A DNA stretch of 64,000 bases from Desulfoglaeba alkanexedens ALDC (GTDB taxonomy: Bacteria; Desulfobacterota; Syntrophobacteria; Syntrophobacterales; DSM-9756), in assembly GCF_005377625.1 (NCBI RefSeq), contig NZ_CP040098.1, forward strand, positions 2,903,279 through 2,967,278. The letters run 5' to 3'. Below the pieces are notes generated by a model. That model did no database searches. It was not told where the DNA came from and worked only from the letters and a program-made list of their open reading frames with translations. The position numbers and the translations under genes were made by a program. Each line of letters opens with the position of its first letter. The first letter of the stretch is position 1. Shown in pieces: positions 21,501 to 27,508 of this stretch.

Positions 21501-22603
21501 CCCGGGACGGCCGCCCCGAAGAGAACCCCTGGGGTGTGAAATTTACTCGCATGTTCGATATGTCCAACGACTCCGATCTGTTTCGCACCCGGGACCAACT
21601 GGAAGCCGACGGCTGGCGCCTTGACGGCAACATTTTCGAAAAAGACGGCGAAAAATACCTGCCGCTCTATGAAGCCAAGATGATCCACCATTTCGATCAC
21701 CGCTGGGCGACCTACGACGGGACAAAAATCCGGGACGTCGCCTCCGAGGAAAAGCAGGACCCCGCCTTCGTTGTCCTTCCCCGCTACTGGGTGAAGGAAG
21801 CTGACGTCCAGGCCGCTCTCGGGCCCACCGGCTGGACCCGAGGCTGGCTCCTCGGCTGGCGCGATATCACCAATACCACCAACGAGCGGACGGTTCTCGG
21901 TGGTGTTTTTCTCGCGTGTGCTGTGGGGAACAATCTCCCTATTTGGACGGTCGCCATGGAAGACGCTCAGCTATTCTCTTCAATATTTTCCAGCCACTCC
22001 CTAGACTATGCGGCACGATTCAAAGTTGGAGGGACCCATCTCAATTTCTTTATTGCACAGCAATTACCTGCGCTACCGCCAGATCGCTTTGAAAACACCT
22101 GCCTGTGGACCGCCGATAATAAAAACCTCAAGAGTTGGTTCCTTCCACGCATCCTGGAACTGACCTACACGGCTTGGGACCTGCAGCCCTTCGCTCGGGA
22201 CTGCGGCTACGAGGGGCCGCCCTTTCGCTGGGACGAGGAACGCCGGTTTCTGTTGCGCTGCGAGTTGGATGCGGCCTTCTTTCACCTGTATGTTCCCGCC
22301 ACGGCGGACGGGCAATGGAAGCGCGCCCTAAAGGACGAAGGAGCGGTCCGGGACGAAGCTCCGGAAGAACTGGAGGAACTGAAGCGTCACTTTTCCACCC
22401 CGCGCGATGCGGTGGATTACATCCTGGACACTTTCCCAATCGTTAAGCGAAAGGACGAACAACGATACGGCGAGTATCGAACTAAGCGCGTCATCCTGGA
22501 GATCTACGACGCCATGCAGGAAGCCCTTCGAACGGGCACTCCGTACCAAACCCGGTTTGATCCGCCCCCGGCGCACCCTTCCGTAGTTCATCGTCCATGT
22601 TGA
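18509..22603 (+). CDS. Eco57I-class N6-adenine DNA methyltransferase (DrmMI-like)
   Basis: The 1364-residue protein has a helical N-terminal region, then a class I adenine methylase core. The SAM-binding motif I is DPAVGSGHFLVGAARRL (Asp at residue 511), followed by LYGVDLNPMAVELCKVSLWL. The catalytic motif IV is NPPW (776-779) in CVLGNPPWERVK. A long C-terminal half is presumably the target recognition region, with FKVGGTHLNFFIAQQLPALPP near residue 1175. SGSYYTPDALVQSLLD before motif I is typical of type IIG and DISARM class 1 methylases. It should methylate adenine to mark host DNA. No PD-(D/E)XK nuclease motif was seen here, so cleavage would have to come from the first gene of the operon. 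Confidence 0.88.
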   Translation: MSRRKQDFQAVRSEGGLLPPDLLRRILDPRGELPGTRPKDYDLAKGERLHERITQSWNKLLKQWKDFQSVRTGQGARTGITNERWTLPLLRELGFGSLPTTPAPEINGRTYAISRMFGPVPIHLIGCELSLDRRAAGVRGAAASNPHGLVQEFLNRSPKHLWGIVCNGLRLRILRDSQALSRQSFLEFDLESMFDGELYSDFVPLWLTAHASRFVPRDGDRPESCYLEEWTRIAREQGTRALGDLRQGVERALEILGEGFTSHPQNTRLRDALRSEDLSLSNFHGQLLRIIYRIIFLFVSEDRTLDGVPLLHPRGNSAQARAARERYAAHYSTSRLRDLASRIKGSRHGDLWRQFQVVVQALSGTPDGEAAREHLALPALGSFLWNPRSTADLNDAELANYDFLEALRSLAFTRQGKVLRPVDYKSLGAEELGGIYESLLALIPRISADGARFTFARFAGSERKTSGSYYTPDALVQSLLDTALDPLVDAAVKGKSGPEAEEALLSITVCDPAVGSGHFLVGAARRLARRLAALRAQTQGDSEPSPLLYQQALRDVISRCLYGVDLNPMAVELCKVSLWLEALEPGKPLTFLDHHIQVGNSLLGTTPELMKEGIPDDAFKPLIGDDKKICRVLRRKNKQESDGQITMYPLLAAESQKAYRTMEDRARALDEKPEETLDEVREKAASFNELLGSEEYRRARLAADAWCAAFVWKKQKDAPPPIITDILRKLQETPNALTPEQRKEVQRLADQYRFFHWHLAFPQVFARGGFDCVLGNPPWERVKLQEKEWFAGRNEAIASAPNAAARKRMIQDLIVSEPRLHEEFIEDLRRAEGESHFFRSSGRYPFCGRGDINLYAVFAEAMRDVLNERGRMGCVLPTGIATDDTTKFFFQNVIETRSLVSLFDFENKGIFPEVDSRMKFCLFTAGGGKQPTHTAAEFAFFAHGVEDLRDPERRFSLSAEDIALLNPNTLTCPVFRSRKDAELTKAVYRRVPVLIREARDGRPEENPWGVKFTRMFDMSNDSDLFRTRDQLEADGWRLDGNIFEKDGEKYLPLYEAKMIHHFDHRWATYDGTKIRDVASEEKQDPAFVVLPRYWVKEADVQAALGPTGWTRGWLLGWRDITNTTNERTVLGGVFLACAVGNNLPIWTVAMEDAQLFSSIFSSHSLDYAARFKVGGTHLNFFIAQQLPALPPDRFENTCLWTADNKNLKSWFLPRILELTYTAWDLQPFARDCGYEGPPFRWDEERRFLLRCELDAAFFHLYVPATADGQWKRALKDEGAVRDEAPEELEELKRHFSTPRDAVDYILDTFPIVKRKDEQRYGEYRTKRVILEIYDAMQEALRTGTPYQTRFDPPPAHPSVVHRPC

Positions 22604-22612
22604 ACCGCGGTG

Positions 22613-22717
22613 TCAATGCGTTGGCTTCTTGACGGATCCGGCATCGGGCAGCCGGCATAGCACATGACGAGGGGACGCTGCGTCTCAATGCGTTGGCTTC
22701 TTGACGGATCCGGCATC
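22613..22717. repeat. Two identical 33-base direct repeats
   Basis: The 33-base unit beginning TCAATGCGTTGGCTTCTTGA occurs at 22613-22645 and again at 22685-22717, separated by a unique 39-base spacer. The geometry is CRISPR-like, but there are only two units and no cas genes in the window. It may equally be an attachment-type or IS-derived direct repeat. Confidence 0.85.
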
Positions 22718-23012
22718 ACCGGGATCAGTCCGAACAGAGGTTGGCGAGGCTACGACCGGGCGGAATGTATAGGCAGTACTCTGAGGTGTCTCCTCAGCTC
22801 CGGGTTCCACCTTGTTCCCAAGCTCGAGCTTGGGAACACAACTGTGCAGAAGCTCCAGCTTCGGTTCCCATGAGGCCGTGACCCATGCGAACCCGTTGCA
22901 GAATCCATAACAAAGGATCCGAACACCCCTACTTCGTCACACCTAGTATTCTAGGGTGGATCCCGGTCTTCACCCACAAAGACCACTTCGAGATCCCGGC
23001 CGGCTCCCTTCA

Positions 23013-23097
23013 GCCCCCTCCCCTTAATCCCCTCCCACAAGGGGAGGGGAAATAGAATTTGGCATCAAATATTAGGTCTATTATTTTCTACGCTACC
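23013..23097 (-). repeat. Truncated MITE-like element, left end
   Basis: About 85 bases match, in reverse complement, the left end of the complete element at 48194-48458. Shared parts are the hairpin-forming CTCCCCTTAATCCCCTCCC stretch, TTTGGCATCAAAT and the terminal ACGCTACC at 23090-23097. The other end is missing. Confidence 0.75.
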
Positions 23098-23174
23098 AAA
23101 TGCTTTACAGTGTGGCGAAGCTGGAGCTTCCCGGGCAGGTCGTTCCCAAGCCGGAGCTTGGGAACGAGGGGGAT

Positions 23175-23391
23175 TCGGCTTCTTCCCCGGCTTTGGGGCG
23201 GCCTAGCTTTATCCAAAAACATTGGGTCTGCCGAAGGCGATGGAAATGCTCTATACGGGAGATGCCCTTTCCGCCGCCGAAGCCAAAGAAATCGGCATGC
23301 TCAATCACATGGTTTCTCGAGAGTCGCTGGAGGCGGTCAGTATGGCCATGGTGACAAGCATCCTGAACGGTTCACCCATCGCGATGCGTTT
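23175..23391 (+). pseudogene. Broken copy of enoyl-CoA hydratase 2 (internal fragment)
   Basis: The 217 bases align without gaps to 8208-8424, the middle of the second enoyl-CoA hydratase gene, and most positions are identical. A Trp codon of the parent (TGG) is TAG here, so the fragment carries a nonsense codon, and both ends are cut off. It is flanked on its left by the same palindromic repeat that lies next to the parent gene, suggesting it was carried along in a duplication or recombination involving that spacer. Confidence 0.88.
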
Positions 23392-23456
23392 ACAGACATA
23401 TATACTCTGCGGATATTTTCACTGAGCAACCAGCTTGCTTCTTGTAAATAATGACT

Positions 23457-23490
23457 CCCCGTCGCTCATCATTAGGATGAGGCGACGGGG
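23457..23490 (-). terminator. Hairpin downstream of the DUF2147 gene
   Basis: CCCCGTCG and CTCATC pair with GATGAG and CGACGGGG around a short loop, with one bulged base. On the minus strand it lies about 30 bases after the stop of the DUF2147 gene and is followed by a weak T-rich stretch (CATTATTTAC). Confidence 0.6.
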
Positions 23491-23518
23491 AATGTGGAAA
23501 AGGCGGCCGGAACCGTCG

Positions 23519-23998
23519 TTAGTTGTTTCCGGTCTCTGCCCGTACCCACTTTTCAGTACGACCGAGCAGTGAAAACCCGATAAAGCCCCGTACATTCAAT
23601 TGATCGGCGTTGGGTTGAGTGATCTTGCATTTATACGTCTTGCCGTTATCCGGGTCATAGATGGTCCCGCCCTCCCAGGTGCTATTGTCGGCGGAATAGG
23701 TGAAGCCCTTCATCATCTGAAGACCCAGCAGAGGTCGCGACCTTAAGCTCTCTTCCGGGTTGTTTCTGTCCACTTTTGCCTTTCCCGCCATACCTTTCTC
23801 GTCCCCAGCGGGATATTCGGGCTCCGCAAGCCATACCACCTTACCACAAAAGGCCGCTCCGCACTTGAAAATCTCGACTTTGTACTTGCCCCCTTGAGTG
23901 GTCCATACTCCCAGGATGCCATCGCTCTCAGCACCGATAGCATCCGATGCAGCCCAAAGAAACATTATGCCTGCCGCCAATACCATCAACTTTTTCAT
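23519..23998 (-). CDS. DUF2147 domain protein, exported
   Basis: The 159-residue protein begins with a signal peptide: MKK, then a hydrophobic stretch LMVLAAGIMFLWAAS, with probable cleavage after DAIGA. The mature part matches the DUF2147 family: ILGVWTTQGGKYKVEIFKC, CGKVVWLAEPEYPAG, TYSADNSTWEGGTIYDPDNG and a C-terminal LNVRGFIGFSLLGRTEKW. Two cysteines (FKCGAAFCG) could form a disulfide in the periplasm. Family members are small beta-barrel, lipocalin-like proteins of unknown function. It lies about 100 bases downstream of the divergently unrelated chemotaxis receptor gene on the same strand and has its own terminator. Confidence 0.85.
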   Translation of the reverse strand: MKKLMVLAAGIMFLWAASDAIGAESDGILGVWTTQGGKYKVEIFKCGAAFCGKVVWLAEPEYPAGDEKGMAGKAKVDRNNPEESLRSRPLLGLQMMKGFTYSADNSTWEGGTIYDPDNGKTYKCKITQPNADQLNVRGFIGFSLLGRTEKWVRAETGNN

Positions 23999-24094
23999 TT
24001 CCTACGCTCCTCCCCATTTTTCCAGTGTGTGTTACGTTGCCTCCAAAACTCCGCCTTTTCCATGGGAACACCACCCCCTCCCGGTTGTCGACGC

Positions 24095-25273
24095 TCAAAA
24101 CGTCTCTGCGACAGGCAGGGATGTGCGTGAGGCACCAGCATCCGGGAGAAGCCCTTCGGCCCGTGGCAGCGCATGACGTGGAACAGCGAAAGCGTCAACA
24201 AACGCCGGATCGGAAACCACTTCCGCCGTTCCCTGCATCACCTGCGTGAGCTTCTGTGCAGATCTGTCGACAGCCTTTCCGAGACCGTTGAGTTCGCCGG
24301 CTGACGAGGCCAACTGCTCGGCGGCAGCGGCATTTTGCTGGGTCATTTTGGCGATCTGGGCCACAGCCTCATTCGACTGTGCAATTCCAATCGCAATTTC
24401 TTTGCTGGCGGTCAGTATTTGGCTCACCATCACGGCTACCTTTTCGGAACCATCCTTCATCTGCTGAAAGGCCTCGTCAGTCTCAAGCGTCAACTGCACA
24501 GCATCCTGGATGCCCTTGAGTGTGGTTTCAATAAGTGCTGCGGTATCTTGTGCGGATTTGGCGGATTGGAGGGCCAGTGTCCTGACCTCATCCGCCACCA
24601 CCGCGAAGCCGGCCCCCGCCTCTCCTGCCCGGGCTGCCTCCACTGCGGCATTGAGCGCAAGTATATTGGTCTTGAAAGCGATTTCGTCGATGACCTTGAT
24701 GATTCTTTTCGTTCCTTCGCTCGCGTCCAAAACCGTTTTCATTGCAGCCCTGAGATTATGCATCAGGTCGTTGGCGTGTGCATTCATTCCTCCAGCATGG
24801 TCCATCAGCCGTTGCGCTTCACCCGCACTCTCCGTGCTTTGCGCAGCCATGCTGGCGATTTCCTCCAAGGCCGCGGATGTCTCCTCAGTGGAAGCAGCCT
24901 GTTCCGATGCAGCTTCCGTGAGGGATTGACCGACCGAAGTCACCTGGGCGGAACATGCGACGATCTGCCTGGAGCTGGCAGAGAGTGTCAAGGCCACTTG
25001 AGTGATCGGTGTTACGATTCTTCTCGCCAATAGAATTAGGTTGATGAGCAAGCTGGAAGGTCCGACAATTAGACCAAACGCCACAGCCCGAGGATTGTAT
25101 GCACCAAATTTACCGACAATGAAAAGGGTCACACAAAGACAAAATATACCCGGCAACAACCAGATCAAGACCCTGGTAGTAAGTCCTTTCTTGTATACGG
25201 CATAGGTCGAAATGGAAGCCAGGAATTCACCGATTACCACATAACCGGAAAGTAGTAAGATCTCCCACAGCAT
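24095..25273 (-). CDS. Methyl-accepting chemotaxis protein
   Basis: The 392-residue protein has three hydrophobic membrane segments in the first 90 residues ([55 protein letters not shown]) and no large periplasmic sensor domain. A long coiled-coil signalling domain follows. The highly conserved hairpin tip reads [20 protein letters not shown] followed by [20 protein letters not shown] (about residues 200-240). It should relay to CheA/CheW; the signal must be sensed in the membrane or cytoplasm. A HAMP domain is not obvious. The Ala/Ser/Gln-rich flanks contain [16 protein letters not shown], a likely methylation region. A possible role in taxis to hydrocarbon is only suggested by its place beside the ass genes. 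Confidence 0.88.
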   Translation of the reverse strand: MLWEILLLSGYVVIGEFLASISTYAVYKKGLTTRVLIWLLPGIFCLCVTLFIVGKFGAYNPRAVAFGLIVGPSSLLINLILLARRIVTPITQVALTLSASSRQIVACSAQVTSVGQSLTEAASEQAASTEETSAALEEIASMAAQSTESAGEAQRLMDHAGGMNAHANDLMHNLRAAMKTVLDASEGTKRIIKVIDEIAFKTNILALNAAVEAARAGEAGAGFAVVADEVRTLALQSAKSAQDTAALIETTLKGIQDAVQLTLETDEAFQQMKDGSEKVAVMVSQILTASKEIAIGIAQSNEAVAQIAKMTQQNAAAAEQLASSAGELNGLGKAVDRSAQKLTQVMQGTAEVVSDPAFVDAFAVPRHALPRAEGLLPDAGASRTSLPVAETF

Positions 25274-25318
25274 ATTACACCCCCCTCCCCAAAGGATTCA
25301 CTCGGATGAAATACGATT

Positions 25319-25402
25319 GAGCAGTTCCCGGAGCCTCTGTAAAGGCCTTAATAGGCCGGCCTCGAAAGATTCGGACTTCCCAAACCCGACGATCCCCCTC
25401 TC
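25319..25402. repeat. Short interspersed repeat (third relative of the 9664/45429 element end)
   Basis: AGCAGTTCCCGGAGCC followed by TGTAAAGG and an AAACCC segment resembles the start of the repeats at 9664 and 45429, but similarity fades after about 80 bases. Confidence 0.5.
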
Positions 25403-25682
25403 ATGCCCGCTCTTCAGGCCAAAACGATGCCTTCCGGGAATTGGTGAATAGAACGTATGAGGCTGCAAACTACCAACCCTAAATTTACACTATGTTCGAG
25501 TGCAACATAGTGGTTGTGCACACGTTAACTCAGCAACGCTCGTGCCATATGGAGATGACATTCCGCCATCCATAGAACGTCGACAGTATCGTTATCGTCT
25601 TAAGGCGGCGACCTCCCATGCGGACACTCGGTGGCTCGGACAAACGCCCATGCGCCACGCAATCACCATGCAGGTCAACATT

Positions 25683-25719
25683 CGGCCAGGATGGCCGCAG
25701 AGTTCGGCCATACTGTCCG
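25683..25719 (+). promoter_or_regulatory. Twin palindromes upstream of assD1 (candidate enhancer-binding sites)
   Basis: Two 15-bp sites, CGGCCAGGATGGCCG (25683-25697) and CGGCCATACTGTCCG (25705-25719), fit the pattern CGGCCA-N3-TGGCCG and are 22 bp apart centre to centre, about two helical turns. The second copy of the operon has the same pair at the same distance from the promoter. This layout suits a dimeric or oligomeric activator such as a sigma-54 enhancer-binding protein. Confidence 0.65.
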
Positions 25720-25862
25720 ACACTGGCGGCTCCGCTTTACCCCGGTCGGAGAGGCACGGGCCTGCGCTTTTCGAGGATTTCATCCAAACACCCTTCCAAA
25801 GGCCTTCACAGATGCGGTTTACGACTAACTCAATTTCTGAATGCCCGGGCAGCACAAGTGAC

Positions 25863-25878
25863 TGGCATTCTTGTTGCT
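25863..25878 (+). promoter_or_regulatory. Sigma-54 (-24/-12) promoter of assDCAB copy 1
   Basis: TGGCATTCTTGTTGCT has the GG and GC elements with the required spacing (TGGCAY-N5-TTGCW). It lies 144 bases after the twin palindromes and about 234 bases before the assD1 start, giving a long untranslated leader. The equivalent promoter of copy 2 (31290) keeps the conserved bases while the five spacer bases differ. Confidence 0.75.
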
Positions 25879-26111
25879 GCAAAAGCAGCTTCCATCCTAC
25901 GGTGTTGTCGTGTTCCAGGGTGTTGTCGTGCAGAACGCGTTGAGCTATGATGAGTTCTAAAGCGGATTGCAAAACGATAGAATGAAATTTAACACACGGT
26001 GGTATGAGGCGCTCCCTATGGAAGTTTTCGCCGCGAGGCACGGCGCGCGGCCTTGTACTTGTGAGGGTTGTCGGATCCTTGAGTTCACAGCATTCTTAAG
26101 GAGGTGTTTAA

Positions 26112-27086
26112 GTGGAAAACCGACCACTCGTTACGCAAATTCAACGATTTTCCGTAAACGACGGACCCGGGTTTCGGACGATCGTGTTTTTTAAGGGATG
26201 TCCTTTCCGGTGTCAATGGTGCCATAACCCTGAAACACAGTCGTTTTCCCCCGAGATTTACTGGAAAAGTAGATTATGCGTTCAATGCGGACACTGTTTC
26301 GATGTCTGTCCCAACCAGGCGATTTTCCCTCCGATTCCCCCGGAAGAAGCTCAGCGTGAGGACTCGACCTACTATAAGATCGACAAGGCGAGATGTGACC
26401 GGTGTATGAAATGCGTGGAGGCGTGCAGCTACGGTGCGCTCGAGCAGGTCGGCAAGCCCATGTCCATTGAAGAAATCGTCGAAGAGCTCGAGCGGGATCG
26501 GCCTTTCTATGACAATTCCGGAGGGGGGGTGACCATCAGTGGCGGGGAGCCTCTGGTGTTTGGCGAATTTGTCCGAAAGCTGATGGATGCGCTCAAGGCG
26601 CGAAGCCTTCATATCTGCCTTGATACTTCGGGCCATTCGCCCTGGGAGGTATTGGAGCCCGTCGCCGAACGAGCCGACATCATTCTGTACGACCTGAAAC
26701 ATCTCGACTCCGATGAACATGAGCGCCTGACAGGTGTACCGAACCAGCTCATTCTTCACAATTTGCAGAGGCTTGCGGCAAAGGGCTGCAGGATCTGGCT
26801 GAGAATTGTGGTGTTGCCCCGCTGCACCGATTCGATTGACTACCACCGCCGTGTGGTCGCTTTTCTTCGAAGTCTTCCCGGATCGTTGGAACGTATCGAC
26901 TTGCTGCCCTTTCACAACTGGTGCCAGGACAAATACCGCTGGCTTGGACGACCCTGGTCCTTTGCCGAGACGGAAAGTGTTCACCCGGATGAGGTGGAGC
27001 CGTTGTTGGAGCTGTACCTGTCGGCGGGACTGAATGCGACGATTGGTGGGTCGGGTTTTGATGCACAGGCAACGGCATCGGGGTGA
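26112..27086 (+). CDS. assD: Alkylsuccinate synthase activating enzyme, copy 1
   Basis: The 324-residue protein is a radical-SAM glycyl-radical-activating enzyme. The SAM-cluster motif is CPFRCQWC (CxxxCxxC, about residues 31-38). A ferredoxin-like insert with two further clusters follows: CVQCGHCFDVCP (about 56-67) and CDRCMKCVEACS (about 93-104). NSGGGVTISGGEPLVF is the SAM-contacting GGE motif. It would abstract hydrogen from the glycine of AssA to form the stored radical. It starts with GTG after AAGGAGGTGTTTAA. It is first in the order D-C-A-B, as in benzylsuccinate synthase operons. The copy 2 protein differs at only a handful of residues. Confidence 0.92.
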   Translation: MENRPLVTQIQRFSVNDGPGFRTIVFFKGCPFRCQWCHNPETQSFSPEIYWKSRLCVQCGHCFDVCPNQAIFPPIPPEEAQREDSTYYKIDKARCDRCMKCVEACSYGALEQVGKPMSIEEIVEELERDRPFYDNSGGGVTISGGEPLVFGEFVRKLMDALKARSLHICLDTSGHSPWEVLEPVAERADIILYDLKHLDSDEHERLTGVPNQLILHNLQRLAAKGCRIWLRIVVLPRCTDSIDYHRRVVAFLRSLPGSLERIDLLPFHNWCQDKYRWLGRPWSFAETESVHPDEVEPLLELYLSAGLNATIGGSGFDAQATASG

Positions 27087-27316
27087 TGAACCCCGGCTTA
27101 TGGCGATTGACGAACGCGTTGACGAACGTGAAGCAAAGGAGGTGAGCAAACGTTAGGAATGGAAGCCCCGCATGGTTCCGGTAGAGAACGACGGCTGACC
27201 ACCTGGTTCTGTGCTGACCCGGTGCCGATGGGGGGAAGTCGGTGCAATCTGTTTGGATAAACCTGGGCAATCGGTAGGTGGATGGAGCTGGAAGAGAAAA
27301 AGAAAGGAGGAGTCAA
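27087..27316 (+). other. assD1-assC1 spacer with a possible leader ORF
   Basis: A strong AAAGGAGGTGA site lies at about 27135-27145 but is followed only by very short frames. An 18-codon frame (27100-27156, MAIDERVDEREAKEVSKR) spans it and is kept in copy 2 with two changes. After that the two copies diverge, with an extra stretch of about 20 bases in copy 2 near 32645. A regulatory leader or mRNA structure is possible, but nothing further can be supported. Confidence 0.4.
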
Positions 27317-27481
27317 ATGCCTACATGTAAAGAATGCAAGAATTATTTTCCTCAGGAAGATGATGAATCTATGGGTGACTGTGTTCAGCGGGTAGTGGAT
27401 CCCAGGCAGGCATACTACAGGGCCAAGCCTGTGGCGGCTGACCAGGACGCCTCGAAGTGCAGCCAATTTGCAAAGAGGTAA
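27317..27481 (+). CDS. assC: Alkylsuccinate synthase small subunit AssC, copy 1
   Basis: A 54-residue protein with cysteines arranged CKECKNYF...GDCVQR...KCSQF, the same four-cysteine plan as the gamma subunit BssC of benzylsuccinate synthase, which binds a HiPIP-like [4Fe-4S] cluster. It should sit against the large subunit AssA and stabilise it. The ATG at 27317 follows AAAGGAGGAGTCAA; an in-frame upstream ATG at 27278 lacks such a site. The encoded protein is identical to that of copy 2 (32763-32927). Confidence 0.88.
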   Translation: MPTCKECKNYFPQEDDESMGDCVQRVVDPRQAYYRAKPVAADQDASKCSQFAKR

Positions 27482-27508
27482 TCGATATTCTACTAAGGAG
27501 GAATTACA

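Larger units (their letters stand above)
22604..23518. other. Repeat-rich junction with no intact gene
   Basis: This 0.9 kb stretch holds a pair of 33-base direct repeats (22613-22645, 22685-22717), two REP-like palindromes (22814-22837, 23142-23165), an inverted partial copy of the 8700-8818 spacer, the end of a MITE-like element (23013-23097), a broken enoyl-CoA hydratase fragment (23175-23391) and a terminator hairpin. It looks like a patchwork of recombination products at the downstream edge of the defence operon. Confidence 0.75.

Noticed and set aside
22613-22717. A true CRISPR array
   Set aside because: Only two repeat units and no cas genes in 64 kb, so it is listed as a direct repeat only.
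25500-25950. Open frames of 110-149 codons upstream of assD1 and similar ones upstream of assD2
   Set aside because: They are not kept in register between the two copies and cross the palindromes and the sigma-54 promoter, so the region is regulatory and not coding.
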